Notes: generated from the sequence alone by a model not told the origin. 64,000 bases of DNA from Leucobacter massiliensis (GCF_002982315.1 NZ_MWZD01000017.1:682001-746000); one strand, 5' to 3'; counted from the first letter of the stretch, positions 19,269-28,473 are shown. Translations and numbers: made by a program.

Positions 19269-20078
19269 TCAGGCGTACTTCAGCATCGCCGCCCGGGTCT
19301 CGGCGAGCACCGCCTCGACGTCGCCGACCATGCCCGGGTGGGTGAAGGCGAAGCGGTCGCCGCCGCGCACCGCGCGCAGCACGATCGCGCCCGCATCCTC
19401 CGGCTGCACCCACATACGCTCGTCGGTGATCTTCTCCGCGATGTCGAAGTCCACGAGGCCGGATTCACCGGCGTCCTCCGGCCGGCTGCGCAAGCTGTTG
19501 CGGATGTTCGTGCGCACCGCTCCCGGGTGGAGCACGGTCACGCCCACCCGGTGACCCCCGGCCTCCAGCTCCTGGGCGATCGTCAGGCTGAGGCCCTCGA
19601 CGGCGGCCTTGCTCGCGACGTAGGGCGCATAGCCCGGCGGCGTGAAGAAGCGCGACATCGAGGCGGTGTTGACGATCCAGCCCCCGTGCTCGTTGGCGAT
19701 CAGCTGAGGCAGGAAGGCGTGCACCCCGTGGATGACGCCCATCAGATTGACGTCGAGGATCCAGCGCCAGTCCGCGAGCGTCAAGCCGGTGAGCGGCGCC
19801 TTGGGCCCGACCCCCGCGTTGTTGACGAGCAGGTCCACGCGACCGTGCTCTTCGACGACGTGGCGGGCCAGCGCGGCGACGCTCTCCGCATCGGCGACAT
19901 CGGTGCGGAACGTCCCGAAGCCCCCCTCGCGAGCGGCGCCGAGCGCGGCCTCGTCGCGGTCCGCGACGACGACCGTCGCCCCCGCCCCGCGGAAGGCCTC
20001 GGCGATGCCCCTCCCGATCCCACTCGCGCCGCCGGTCACGACGGCGACGCGGCCGTCCCAGTCCTGGATCCCCTCCAT
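19269..20078 (-). CDS. Short-chain dehydrogenase/reductase
   Basis: The protein has 269 residues and is a classical SDR. It has the cofactor motif TGGASGIGRG (about residue 16), NNAGVGP, and catalytic Ser-Tyr-Lys in NTASMSRFF and YAPYVASKAAVEG. VVADRD at the end of the second strand suggests NAD(H). The start ATG has GGAGG eight bases upstream. It is divergent from the first luciferase-like monooxygenase and is separated from it by a regulatory palindrome. It probably oxidises a secondary alcohol to a ketone, or the reverse, in the same pathway; this is inference. A second SDR of the island lies at 33808-34719. Substrate unknown. Confidence 0.85.
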   Translation of the reverse strand: MEGIQDWDGRVAVVTGGASGIGRGIAEAFRGAGATVVVADRDEAALGAAREGGFGTFRTDVADAESVAALARHVVEEHGRVDLLVNNAGVGPKAPLTGLTLADWRWILDVNLMGVIHGVHAFLPQLIANEHGGWIVNTASMSRFFTPPGYAPYVASKAAVEGLSLTIAQELEAGGHRVGVTVLHPGAVRTNIRNSLRSRPEDAGESGLVDFDIAEKITDERMWVQPEDAGAIVLRAVRGGDRFAFTHPGMVGDVEAVLAETRAAMLKYA

Positions 20079-20143
20079 CGGGTCCTCCGTTCTGTCGCTC
20101 CTCGCCCCAGTCTCTCGCGGCCGGGGCTCCGCCGTCCGCCGGC

Positions 20144-20187
20144 GTCTCAAGCTGATAGCTCGGGTCTTCGGAGCGCGTTCCTAGCGT
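20144..20187 (+). promoter_or_regulatory. Activator site and promoter of the first monooxygenase gene
   Basis: GTCTCA-AGC-TGATAG (20144-20158) matches the GTCTCA-N3-TGAGAC palindrome found at 22389 and 33709, with four of six positions kept in the right half. A -10 hexamer TAGCGT starts at 20182, exactly 24 bases after the site, the same distance as at the other promoters. The site would cover about -50 to -36, as for a class II activator. Confidence 0.6.
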
Positions 20188-20251
20188 GGAGGGGCACACT
20201 CGCCCGATCGCGTCCGCGGTCGGGCCGCACGACAGCGAAGGGGCGTATGAG

Positions 20252-21361
20252 ATGCACATCGGTTTGAACTTCGGCTTCGGCAAGGTCGACCCGGAGGTCT
20301 CGGATCACGAGGTCTACCGGAGCGAGACGGAGCTCGCGGTCCTCGGCGAGGAGCTCGGCTACGACAGCGTCTGGGCGGTCGAGCATCATTTCAGCGACTA
20401 CTCCTTCTGCCCCGACAACCTCGTCTGGCTGGCCAATGTCGCTGCCCGCACGAAGACCATCAAGCTCGGCACCGGCGCCGTGATCCTCCCGTGGCACACG
20501 CAGCCCGTGCGCGTCGCCGAGAAGCTGCTGATGGTCGATCACCTCTCGGAGGGGCGCGTGCTCTTCGGCATGGGCCGGGGGCTCTCGCGGCAGGAGTTCG
20601 TGCCGTTCGGGATCCCGCTCGAGGAGACGCGCGAACGCTTCGACGAGTCCTCGAAGATGATCCTCGAGGCGATCGAGACCGGCACCATGTCCGGTGACGG
20701 GCCCTACTTCCCCATGCCGCCGACCACGGTGCGCCCCGGCCCGCTGGCCTCGTGGCGGGACCGCATCTACACGGTGGCGGGCTCGCACGACTCGATGATC
20801 TCGGGGGTGAACAACCGGTGCCGGCTGATGTCGTTCATCCTGCGCCCCGTGGACAAGATGCTCCCCACCTTCCAGGCGTACCAGGACACCTACCGGGAGG
20901 TCTGGGGCGAGGAGGCGCCTCCCGTCTCGCTCAACGTCGCGATGTACTGCCACGAGGACGAGCGGACCGCGATCGACGGCATGTACGAGTACGTCGGCAG
21001 CTTCTTCGAGGCGAACGTCACGCACTACGAGATGGACGGCGTGCATTTCGCGAACACGAAGGGCTACGAGCGCTACGCCGACAATGCCGCCATCATCCGC
21101 GAGAAGGGCGTCAGCAAGGCGGGCAAGGACTACGCGGACGCCGCCCTCTACGGCACGCCGCAGATGATCCTCGACAAGCTGGTCTGGATCCAGGAGCAGA
21201 TGGGGACTTTCGAGCTCGTGCTGCAGCCCTCCTTCGGCGGGATGAGCCATGAGGTCTCGCGGGCGAGCATCGAGCTCTTCGCGCGCGAGGTGATGCCGAA
21301 GTTCCGCCAGCACTACGCGGCCACCGCCGGCACGGGCGAACGGGCCGCCGCGGCCGTCTAG
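20252..21361 (+). CDS. Luciferase-like (LLM class) flavin-dependent monooxygenase 1
   Basis: The protein has 369 residues and a TIM-barrel bacterial-luciferase fold. Motifs: MHIGLNFGFG at the start, ELGYDSVWAVEHHFSDYSF, IKLGTGAVILPW, LSEGRVLFGMGRGLSRQEF and YADAALYGTPQMILDKL. Such enzymes use reduced FMN supplied by a separate reductase; the reductase fusion at 32476-33648 is the candidate partner. It is paralogous to the enzyme at 22500-23597, with roughly half the residues identical by eye, and the two may act on successive substrates or form a pair. Some LLM proteins are type II Baeyer-Villiger monooxygenases and others cleave C-N or C-S bonds, so the reaction is open. The stop is a CTAG shared with the convergent gene. 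Confidence 0.85.
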   Translation: MHIGLNFGFGKVDPEVSDHEVYRSETELAVLGEELGYDSVWAVEHHFSDYSFCPDNLVWLANVAARTKTIKLGTGAVILPWHTQPVRVAEKLLMVDHLSEGRVLFGMGRGLSRQEFVPFGIPLEETRERFDESSKMILEAIETGTMSGDGPYFPMPPTTVRPGPLASWRDRIYTVAGSHDSMISGVNNRCRLMSFILRPVDKMLPTFQAYQDTYREVWGEEAPPVSLNVAMYCHEDERTAIDGMYEYVGSFFEANVTHYEMDGVHFANTKGYERYADNAAIIREKGVSKAGKDYADAALYGTPQMILDKLVWIQEQMGTFELVLQPSFGGMSHEVSRASIELFAREVMPKFRQHYAATAGTGERAAAAV

Positions 21362-22305
21362 AGCTCGGGATCGAACACGATCACGAGATTCTCGCGCAGG
21401 CCGCCGGATGCCAGCATCCGGTGCGCCTGCGCGATCTCGTGCGGGGCGAAGCTCCGGAGCGGGCGCCTCAGATGCGGGCCGTGCAGCGCCTCGGCGAGCT
21501 GCGCACCCCGGTGCCACTCCTCCGGAACCGCCACGGGAGCGATCCGCACCCGGTCCTGCTCCTCGCCGCGCCAGCCGCGCAGCGTGACGAGCGTGCCGCC
21601 GTCCGCGACGGCGGGCAGCAGCGCGCCGTCGAGCACCGCCAGATCGGCGACCGCGTCGAGCGGCCCGCCGGCCGCGTCCAGCAGCAGGGCCGCCGGATCC
21701 GCTCCCGCTCCATCCGCCGCCGCAGCGCAGGCATCGGCCCCGAGCTCCAGCACCCGTTCCCGGTCCTCCGCCCGCGCGAGCGCCACGACGCGCATGCCGC
21801 GGGCCGCCGCGAGCGAGGTGAGCACCGTCCCGAGCGCACCCGCCGCCCCCACGACGCCGAGCGTCGCGCGGGGTCCGCGCCCCAGCTCGCGCAGCGCCTG
21901 GATCGCGGTGTGCGCGTTCATCGGCAGCGCGGCTGCGGTCACGAGATCGAGGTCATCGGGCACGGCGGCCAGGGTGTCGTCGGGCGCGACGAGCCGCGAC
22001 TGGTAGCCGCCCCCGTAGCGGCTCGACGGCAGCGCCATCCCGATGACCCGCGTGCCCGGCCGCCACGTGCTCCCCGGCCCTGCCTGCTCCACCACGCCCG
22101 AGACGGCCATGCCGATCACGTGCGGCCCCGGCCCGTTCAGCGGGCGGGCCCCGCTGCGCGACACCAGATCGGTGGGGTGCACGCCCGACGCCGCCACGCG
22201 CAGCCGCACCTCTCCCGGCCCGGGATCGGGGGCCGGGGCCTGCTCCACCCGGAACACCTCCGGCCCGCCGGGCTCGTCGAATACGATCGCGGTTCGCTGG
22301 GTCAT
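21358..22305 (-). CDS. Quinone oxidoreductase-like MDR-family dehydrogenase
   Basis: The protein has 315 residues and belongs to the medium-chain dehydrogenase/reductase superfamily, QOR-like branch without the structural or catalytic zinc cysteines. A GroES-like N-terminal domain (GPGEVRLRVAASGVHPTDL, GMAVSGVVEQAG) is followed by a Rossmann domain with GVVGAAGALGTVLTSLAAARG (about residue 150). It probably reduces enones or quinones with NADPH. It is convergent with the first monooxygenase gene: TAG on one strand and TAG on the other share the same CTAG (21358-21361). The role in the island is uncertain, and it may only be a neighbour. An ATG start with a plausible purine-rich site was chosen at 22305. 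Confidence 0.85.
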   Translation of the reverse strand: MTQRTAIVFDEPGGPEVFRVEQAPAPDPGPGEVRLRVAASGVHPTDLVSRSGARPLNGPGPHVIGMAVSGVVEQAGPGSTWRPGTRVIGMALPSSRYGGGYQSRLVAPDDTLAAVPDDLDLVTAAALPMNAHTAIQALRELGRGPRATLGVVGAAGALGTVLTSLAAARGMRVVALARAEDRERVLELGADACAAAADGAGADPAALLLDAAGGPLDAVADLAVLDGALLPAVADGGTLVTLRGWRGEEQDRVRIAPVAVPEEWHRGAQLAEALHGPHLRRPLRSFAPHEIAQAHRMLASGGLRENLVIVFDPEL

Positions 22306-22388
22306 CGCGTGCTCCTCGCCGGCGGGTGATGGTCGTGCCAGTACTATTCTGTGGGCGCGATCGCCGAGGCGGGGGGGCCCGGGGTCCT

Positions 22389-22432
22389 GTCTCACGATGA
22401 GACGTCGAGCCGGAGGGGCGTCTCACTAGCCT
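22389..22432 (+). promoter_or_regulatory. Activator site and promoter of the LLM2-livKFGHM operon
   Basis: GTCTCA-CGA-TGAGAC (22389-22403) is a perfect 6-bp palindrome with a 3-bp spacer. TAGCCT (22427-22432) is the -10 hexamer, starting 24 bases after the site as at the other island promoters. A second half-site GTCTCA lies at 22420-22425, 31 bp (three helix turns) from the first, overlapping the promoter. Confidence 0.72.
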
Positions 22433-22499
22433 GTTGACACGCCCTCAGGCGCGCACCCCGCCCGGTGCGGGCCTCGACGAATGCAAAGGAGCATCGAGG

Positions 22500-23597
22500 A
22501 TGCACATCGGAGTGAACTTCGGCTTCGGCCGCTTCGACACGAGCGTTTCCGAATACGACGTGGTGCGCGGGGAGACGCGCCTCGCCGTGCTCTCCGAGGA
22601 GCTCGGCTACGACAGCGTCTGGGCCGTCGAGCACCACTTCACCGACTACTCCTTCATGCCAGACAACCTCCAGTGGCTGTCCTATATCGCGGCGAAGACG
22701 GAGCGCATCGGGCTCGGCACCGGCGCCGTGATCCTGCCCTGGAACGACCCGCTGCGCGTCGCCTCCAAGCTGCTGCTGCTCGACAACATGTCGGACGGGC
22801 GGGTGATCTTCGGCATGGGCCGCGGCGTCGCCCGCGTCGAGTTCGAGGGACTGCGCATCCCCGTCGGCGAGTCGCGCGAGCGGATGGACGAGATGATCCC
22901 CATGATCGTCGGCGCCCTCGAGACGGGCTTCATCGAGGGCGACGGCCCGCACTATCCGCAGCCGCGCCGCCAGCTCAAGCCCGGCCCCATCAAGAGCTTC
23001 GCCGACCGCATGTACACGGTCGCCGGCTCCGAGGATTCGATCATCGCCGCGGTGAAGAACCGCGTCAGCGTGATGTCGTTCATCCTCCGCCCCGTCGACA
23101 AGCTCGCGGAGACCTTCGACGTCTACAACCGGCTGTGGCGGGACAGCTACGACGACGAGCCGCAGCCCATCTGCATCAACGTGAACATGTACTGCCACGA
23201 GGACGCCGAGCTCGCCCGGGCGCGCATGTACGAGTACCTCGGCAACTTCTGGCAGCAGAACGTGGAGCACTACGAGTTCCTGGGCGGCCACTTCGCGACG
23301 CAGAAGGGCTACGAGCGCTACGCCGAGAAGGCTGCGTCGCTGCGCGAGCGGGGGGTCGAGCAGGCGGGTCGCGACTACGCCGACGCGGCGCTCTCGGGCA
23401 CGCCCGAGCAGCTCATCGAGAAGCTGTCGTGGATCCAGGACGTGATGGGACGCTTCGAACTGGTGGTGGCGCCGTGTTTCGGCGGCATGCCGCACGCGAT
23501 GGCGGAGGAGAGCCTGCGGCTGTTCGCCGAGCGGGTCGCCCCGGTGGTGCGTGAGCGCTACGACGCGCGCGTCGCCGCCGGCGAGAAGGCGCGCTGA
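22500..23597 (+). CDS. Luciferase-like (LLM class) flavin-dependent monooxygenase 2
   Basis: The protein has 365 residues and is paralogous to the enzyme at 20252-21361 along its whole length. Shared segments are MHIGVNFGFGRFD, ELGYDSVWAVEHHFTDYSF, IGLGTGAVILPW, DGRVIFGMGRGVARVEF, MSFILRPVDKLAETF and KGYERYAEKA. It needs reduced flavin from a reductase. AAAGGAG lies ten bases upstream of the ATG. It is the first gene of a long operon: a CocE-type hydrolase follows after two bases, then a branched-chain-type ABC importer and the AcoR-like activator. A monooxygenase directly coupled to a hydrolase fits a Baeyer-Villiger-like sequence of ketone to ester to acid plus alcohol. That is a hypothesis. 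Confidence 0.86.
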   Translation: MHIGVNFGFGRFDTSVSEYDVVRGETRLAVLSEELGYDSVWAVEHHFTDYSFMPDNLQWLSYIAAKTERIGLGTGAVILPWNDPLRVASKLLLLDNMSDGRVIFGMGRGVARVEFEGLRIPVGESRERMDEMIPMIVGALETGFIEGDGPHYPQPRRQLKPGPIKSFADRMYTVAGSEDSIIAAVKNRVSVMSFILRPVDKLAETFDVYNRLWRDSYDDEPQPICINVNMYCHEDAELARARMYEYLGNFWQQNVEHYEFLGGHFATQKGYERYAEKAASLRERGVEQAGRDYADAALSGTPEQLIEKLSWIQDVMGRFELVVAPCFGGMPHAMAEESLRLFAERVAPVVRERYDARVAAGEKAR

Positions 23598-23599
23598 GC

Positions 23600-25351
23600 A
23601 TGGCCGGGCCGGAGATGGGCGAGGAGGTGCGGGTCGCGTCGACCCGGCTGGTGGAGAGCGGCGTCGAGATGACGGCGAGCGACGGCACCGTGCTGCGCTC
23701 CGTCGTGCACCGGATGGCGGATCGCGAGCAGGGCCCGGTCGCGCTGGTGCGCAACCCCTACGGGGAGCCGCTGACGCGGGGCCTGCCGATCTGGGCGCTC
23801 CTCGAGGCCGGCTTCGCGGTCGTGATCCAGGACTGCCGCGGCACCGCCGCCTCGGACGGCGAGTTCGTGCCCTTCGAGAACGAGGAGCGCGACACCGTCG
23901 AGGCGGTGGAGTGGTGCGCTGCCCTGCCCTACTCGAACGGCGTCGTCGTGATGTACGGGGCGTCCTACTCGGGCATGGTGCAGCTCGCCGCCGCGGTCAA
24001 CCGGCCGGCGGGCCTGGCGGGGATCATCCCCGTGGTCGCCCCCGACGACTACCAGACCCGACTCGCCTACCGCGGCGGCGCATTCCAGCTGGGCCAGCTC
24101 ACCGGCTGGTACACGATGAAGACCATCCAGAGCCTCCAGTACCGAGCCCAGCACGGTGAGCCGCTCGGCGAGCTCATGCCGCGCTTCGGCGCGCACGCCG
24201 CCGACCCCTGGGCCTCGGTCGGCTCGGGCGCGCTGATCGACGCGCCGGTGCTCAGCGAGGTGCTGCCGACGTGGCGGCGCTGGATCGAGCACGACACCAC
24301 CGGCGACTACTGGCCCGCGCTGAGCTACCGGGACCGCCGCTCGCGGATCGCGGTCCCCGCCCTGCACATCGGCGGCTGGTTCGATCTCTTCCTGGGCGGG
24401 ACCGTCGCGAACTTCGCCCATCTCGCCGAGCACGCCGCGACCCCCGAGGCGCGCGCGGGCCAGCGGCTGATCCTCGGACCCTGGCAGCACATCGACCAGA
24501 GCGGGGTCATCGGGGACCTCAGCTTCGGCGCGAGCGCCTCGGCGGCCGGGATCGGCCTCGAGCAGCGCGTCGCCGAGTTCGCCGCCGCGGCGGCGGCGGG
24601 CCGCGAGATCCCCGGTCCGCCGGTGCGGGTGTACGTGATGAACGCCGGACGCTGGCGCGAGGACACCCGGTGGCCGCTCACCGGCACCGCCTTCACCCCC
24701 TGGTATCTGCAGCCGGGCGGGGCGCTCGCCCCCGAGCCCGCGCCCGCCGACGGCGGCGAGTCGGGCTACGTGCACGATCCGGCCGACCCGGTGCCCATGC
24801 GCGGCGGCCAGTCCGGCATCTTCGCCGGCGGCGTCGACGGTGGCAGCGAGTGGGCTCCGGGCCCGCGGGACCAGCGCCCCCTCGACGACCGCGACGACGT
24901 GCTGCGCTTCGTGGGCGAGCCGCTCGAAGCCCCCGTCGAGGCCGTGGGCCCCGTGCGCGCGATCGTCTTCGCCGCGTCCACCGCGGAGGACACGGACTTC
25001 GTCGCGCGGCTCATCGACGTGCATCCCGACGGCCGCGCGATCGGGATCGTCGACGGCGTCGTCCGCGCGAAGTTCCGCAACGGCCAGAACCGGGCCGAGC
25101 CCGTCGAGCCCGGCCGGGTCTGCGAGTACGAGATCGACCTGTGGGCGACGGGCTGGCTGTTCCGTCCCGGCCACCGGATCCGCGTCGACGTCTGCTCCTC
25201 CAGCTTCCCCAACTGGGACGTGAACAGCGGCCGCTCCGGCAACCACGGCGAGATCGCCCCCTCGGAGCGGGTGCCGGCGACGCAGCGCATCCTGCACGAC
25301 GCGGAGCATCCCTCGCGCATCATCCTCCCGCTGGTGCCCTCCCCGAGCTGA
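23600..25351 (+). CDS. CocE/NonD-family alpha/beta hydrolase
   Basis: The protein has 583 residues, typical of the X-Pro dipeptidyl-peptidase S15/CocE group. An alpha/beta-hydrolase domain carries the nucleophile motif GASYSG (Ser122), GGWFDLF with the acid Asp, and GPWQHI with the catalytic His. The oxyanion segment is near RNPYGEPLTRG and QDCRGTAASDGEF. The C-terminal jelly-roll domain (about 350-583) ends with HRIRVDVCSSSFPNWDVN, characteristic of the family. Members hydrolyse esters (cocaine esterase), amides, beta-lactams or proline peptides. The start is two bases after the monooxygenase stop, implying coupled translation and a shared pathway, perhaps hydrolysis of an ester made by the monooxygenase. 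No signal peptide is visible, so it is cytoplasmic. Confidence 0.88.
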   Translation: MAGPEMGEEVRVASTRLVESGVEMTASDGTVLRSVVHRMADREQGPVALVRNPYGEPLTRGLPIWALLEAGFAVVIQDCRGTAASDGEFVPFENEERDTVEAVEWCAALPYSNGVVVMYGASYSGMVQLAAAVNRPAGLAGIIPVVAPDDYQTRLAYRGGAFQLGQLTGWYTMKTIQSLQYRAQHGEPLGELMPRFGAHAADPWASVGSGALIDAPVLSEVLPTWRRWIEHDTTGDYWPALSYRDRRSRIAVPALHIGGWFDLFLGGTVANFAHLAEHAATPEARAGQRLILGPWQHIDQSGVIGDLSFGASASAAGIGLEQRVAEFAAAAAAGREIPGPPVRVYVMNAGRWREDTRWPLTGTAFTPWYLQPGGALAPEPAPADGGESGYVHDPADPVPMRGGQSGIFAGGVDGGSEWAPGPRDQRPLDDRDDVLRFVGEPLEAPVEAVGPVRAIVFAASTAEDTDFVARLIDVHPDGRAIGIVDGVVRAKFRNGQNRAEPVEPGRVCEYEIDLWATGWLFRPGHRIRVDVCSSSFPNWDVNSGRSGNHGEIAPSERVPATQRILHDAEHPSRIILPLVPSPS

Positions 25352-25426
25352 GCGCCCCTGCCCCGGAACCGTGGCGCTCGCCACCCATGAACTTCCCCCG
25401 CAGCACACATGACAAAGGAGTCTCCG

Positions 25427-26725
25427 ATGAAGAAGAACACGCAACTGGCCGGATGGGCGAGCCTCCTCGCCGTCGCCGGCCTCGCCCTCAGCGGCTGCGC
25501 GGGCACGCCCACGGGCGGGAGCACCGGGGGCGGCGGCGCCTCTGGCGAGCTCGTGGGCGGCCCCGGGGTCGACGTCGACGCCAAGACGATCCGCATCGGC
25601 ACCCTCGTGCCGGTGTCCGGCGTGTTCGCCGGGGCGATCACCAACATCGAGGGGATCGAGGCCGCCTTCCACCGCGCCACATCCGAGGGCGGCGCGCTGG
25701 AGGGCTGGACGGTGGAGGTCGTCAACCAGGACACGAAATACGACGCCGCGACCGCGATCCCCCTCTACGAGGGCATGAAGGACGACGTCGCGATGATCTC
25801 GATCGTGCTCGGCTCCACGATCATCGATGCGATGCTGCCCTCGATCGAGACCGACGGCGTGACGCTGATCCCCGGCGGCACGACCCCCAATCTGCAGTTC
25901 GCCGAGCACATCGTGCCGAGCCTGCCGATGACGAGCGCGCACGCCTCGAGCCTGATCCCCTACGCCATCGAGAACTACGACGTCGGCGACGCGACCTTCT
26001 GCTCCCTCACCGTCGAGGACACCCTGGGAGCGTACGTCGTCGAGAACTTCGAGTTCACGGTCGAGGAGCTCGGCCTCACGAAGGGCGTCGAGACCACCTT
26101 CGCGCCCAACACCGATCAGCTCACCGCGCAGATCACGGCCCTGAAGAACGGGAAGTGCGACGTCGTCATGACGGGCGGCACCGGCTCCTTCCTGCAGACC
26201 TTCGCCGTCCAGGCGGTGCAGCAGGACTACGCGCCGCTCGTGCTGGCCGGCAACTCCTCCTACAACGTCACCCTGGCGACCGGCCCGGGCGCCGACTGGC
26301 TGGCCGAGCACGCGATCATCTCCGTGCCGGGCGACGAGTGGCTCGGCACCGACGCGCCCGGACAGGCGATGATGATCGAGGACCTCACCGCCGTGAACCC
26401 CGACTTCGTGCCGACCGCGAATGCGCACCTCACCGGCTACGTCAACGGCATGCTCACGGCCGAGATCCTCGCCGCGGCGATCGACGCCGGTGATCTGAGC
26501 CGCGAGGGAATCGCGGCGGCGGCGGCCGGGATCGGCACCTGGGAGGACGAGCTCGGCCTGGCCGGGGGCGACGTGGTCGTCGGCGAGACCGCGGCCGGGA
26601 ACGTGCCGCCGTCCAAGCTGTCCATGTTCCGCATCGACCCGGACGTGCCCACGGGGCTCGCGCTCGAACGCTACTACTACGAGTCCGAGGTCACGAACGA
26701 CTACATCGAGTCCATCCGTCCGTAG
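25427..26725 (+). CDS. Branched-chain-type ABC transporter substrate-binding lipoprotein (LivK type)
   Basis: The protein has 432 residues. The signal peptide ends with the lipobox LALSGC-A, so the mature protein is lipid-anchored. It belongs to Peripla_BP_6: IRIGTLVPVSGVFAGAITNIEGIEAAF, then YDAATAIPLYEGMKDDVAMIS, PGGTTPNLQFAEHIV, FCSLTVEDTLGAYVVENFEF and QITALKNGKCDVVMTGG. The ATG at 25427 has AAAGGAG ten bases upstream; an in-frame ATG at 25409 lies before that site. It would capture the substrate of the island for the LivFGHM permease. Proteins of this class bind amino acids, amides, urea or aromatic acids, so the ligand is open. A strong hairpin follows the gene. Confidence 0.9.
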   Translation: MKKNTQLAGWASLLAVAGLALSGCAGTPTGGSTGGGGASGELVGGPGVDVDAKTIRIGTLVPVSGVFAGAITNIEGIEAAFHRATSEGGALEGWTVEVVNQDTKYDAATAIPLYEGMKDDVAMISIVLGSTIIDAMLPSIETDGVTLIPGGTTPNLQFAEHIVPSLPMTSAHASSLIPYAIENYDVGDATFCSLTVEDTLGAYVVENFEFTVEELGLTKGVETTFAPNTDQLTAQITALKNGKCDVVMTGGTGSFLQTFAVQAVQQDYAPLVLAGNSSYNVTLATGPGADWLAEHAIISVPGDEWLGTDAPGQAMMIEDLTAVNPDFVPTANAHLTGYVNGMLTAEILAAAIDAGDLSREGIAAAAAGIGTWEDELGLAGGDVVVGETAAGNVPPSKLSMFRIDPDVPTGLALERYYYESEVTNDYIESIRP

Positions 26726-26735
26726 CCGCCGGCGC

Positions 26736-26763
26736 GGGCGCCCGGCACCGACGCCGGGCGCCC
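26736..26763 (+). terminator. Intra-operon hairpin between livK and livF
   Basis: GGGCGCCCGGC (26736-26746) and GCCGGGCGCCC (26753-26763) form a perfect 11-bp stem with a six-base loop, ten bases after the livK stop. It probably acts as a partial terminator or as a 3'-end stabiliser that gives more binding protein than permease, as often seen in ABC operons. Confidence 0.6.
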
Positions 26764-26800
26764 GCCCCGCCGGCCCCGCCGGATCACCGGGAGGTTTCCA

Positions 26801-27625
26801 TTGTCCACCGACGTCCCCGAGGGCACGCGCGAGCGGCCCCTCCTCGAACTGACGGATGTCTCCGTCACCTACTCCGGCGGCGCCGTGCAGGCGCTCCAGG
26901 GCATCGATCTCGTCGTGCGCCGCGGCCAGATCGTCGTGCTGCTCGGCGTCAACGGCGCCGGGAAGACCACCACGCTTTCCGCGATCTCGGGGCTGCTGCC
27001 CTACTCGGGCGGCTCGCTCGATTCCGGCGCCGTCCTCCTCGACGGCCAGGACCTGCGCGGCTCTACCCCCGCAGCGCGCGTGCAGCGCGGCATCTCGATG
27101 GTCATGGAGGGGCGCAGGGTCTTCCCCGATCTGACCGTCGAGGAGAACCTGATCGCCGGCGGCTTCAGCCGTGCGGCGGGGGAGACCCGGGAGACGCGGG
27201 AGCAGATGTACGGCATGTTCCCGATCCTCGCGGAGCGCCGTCGGCAGCTCGCCGGCCTCCTCTCGGGAGGTGAGCAGCAGATGCTCGCCATCGCCCGTGC
27301 GCTCATGCAACGGCCCACGCTGCTCATGCTCGACGAGCCCTCGCTCGGCCTGGCACCGCTCATCGTCGAGCGCATCCGCGAGCTCGTGGTCGAGATCAAC
27401 GCCGGCGGCACGAGCGTGCTCCTCATCGAGCAGAACGCCGCGATGGCGCTCTCGATCGCCGACTACGCCTATGTGCTCGACGGCAAGACGATCGCGCAGC
27501 ACGGCACCGGCGCCGAGTTGCTCGCCGACACCTCGGTCCAGGAGCTGTACCTCGGGATCGCGGGAGAGGGCCGCCGATCCTTCCGCGCCGCGCACGAGGC
27601 ACGAGCCCGGGGAGGTGCGCGATGA
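26801..27625 (+). CDS. livF: Branched-chain-type ABC transporter ATP-binding protein (LivF type)
   Basis: The protein has 274 residues. It has Walker A GVNGAGKTTT, signature LSGGEQQMLAIARAL, Walker B LLMLDEPSLGLAP and switch region VLLIEQNAAMAL, which is diagnostic for LivF. The start is a rare TTG at 26801 with GGGAGG upstream; no ATG or GTG fits better before the conserved LELTDVSVTYSGG. It forms the ATPase pair of the importer with LivG, whose start overlaps its stop (ATGA). Placing livF before livG is an unusual but known order. The C-terminal tail of about 20 residues is Arg/Ala-rich. Confidence 0.9.
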   Translation: MSTDVPEGTRERPLLELTDVSVTYSGGAVQALQGIDLVVRRGQIVVLLGVNGAGKTTTLSAISGLLPYSGGSLDSGAVLLDGQDLRGSTPAARVQRGISMVMEGRRVFPDLTVEENLIAGGFSRAAGETRETREQMYGMFPILAERRRQLAGLLSGGEQQMLAIARALMQRPTLLMLDEPSLGLAPLIVERIRELVVEINAGGTSVLLIEQNAAMALSIADYAYVLDGKTIAQHGTGAELLADTSVQELYLGIAGEGRRSFRAAHEARARGGAR

Positions 27626-28473
27626 GCGACATCCTGCTGACGGTCAGGGACGTGACGGTGCGCTTCGGCGGAGTGACGGCGGTGAGCGGGGTGAGCTTCG
27701 ATGTCCGCCGCGGCGAGTTCTTCGCGATCATCGGTCCCAACGGGGCCGGGAAGACCACGCTCTTCAACTGCCTGAGCGGACTCGTGAAGTACTCGGGGGA
27801 GATCGACTTCGACGGCGCCCCGATCACCGGCCGCCGCACCGAGCAGATCGCCCGCCGCGGCATCGCCCGCACCTTCCAGAACCTCGGGCTCTTCGCGTCC
27901 ATGACGGTGCTCGAGAACGTGCTCGTGGGTCGTGCCGCGAAGATCGACTCCGGTTTCCCCTCGGGCCTGCTCTGGTTCGGGCGGGCGCGCCGCGCCGACA
28001 TCGACGCGCGCCAGCACGCCTACGAGGTGCTCGACGTGATGGGTCTGGCCGAGCTGGCCCACACGCCCATCGCGAGCCTCTCCTACGGCACTCGCAAGCG
28101 GATCGAGCTGGCGAAGGCGGCGGTGTCCTCGCCGCAGCTGCTGCTGCTCGACGAGCCCGTGGCCGGGCTCAACCACCGCGAGACGGAGGAGCTCGTGGGC
28201 TCCGTGCTCGCGCTGAAGGAGGCGATGGGCCTCACCATCGCGCTCATCGAGCACGACACCTTCCTCGTGATGGACGTCGCGGACCGGATCCTCGCCCTGA
28301 ACTTCGGTGAGCCGATCGGCCTGGGAACCCCCAGCGAGATCCAGTCCGACCCCCGCGTCGTCGAAGCCTACCTCGGCAGCTCCGAGGGGGCGCGGGCCGC
28401 TGCCGCCCCGGCGGCCGGCGACGGACGCGGACCGGATGCGTCCGCCGAACTGCGAACGGGAGGCACCGCCTGA
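27622..28473 (+). CDS. livG: Branched-chain-type ABC transporter ATP-binding protein (LivG type)
   Basis: The protein has 283 residues. Motifs are Walker A GPNGAGKTT, the Q-loop region ARTFQNLGLFASMTVLENVLVG (typical LivG), a divergent signature LSYGTRKRIELAKAA, Walker B LLLLDEPVAGLN and switch His in LIEHDTFLVMDVAD. It partners LivF in energising import. The start overlaps the livF stop and the stop overlaps the livH start by one base. The last 35 residues form an Ala/Gly-rich extension beyond the usual family end. Confidence 0.92.
   Translation: MSDILLTVRDVTVRFGGVTAVSGVSFDVRRGEFFAIIGPNGAGKTTLFNCLSGLVKYSGEIDFDGAPITGRRTEQIARRGIARTFQNLGLFASMTVLENVLVGRAAKIDSGFPSGLLWFGRARRADIDARQHAYEVLDVMGLAELAHTPIASLSYGTRKRIELAKAAVSSPQLLLLDEPVAGLNHRETEELVGSVLALKEAMGLTIALIEHDTFLVMDVADRILALNFGEPIGLGTPSEIQSDPRVVEAYLGSSEGARAAAAPAAGDGRGPDASAELRTGGTA

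Noticed and set aside
23558..27595. 1,345-codon open frame on the minus strand
   Set aside because: It is antisense to LLM2, CocE, LivK and LivF, which have clear motifs, ribosome sites and operon spacing. Long antisense frames are expected in GC-rich DNA because stops are rare opposite codons with G or C in third position. No domain is recognisable.
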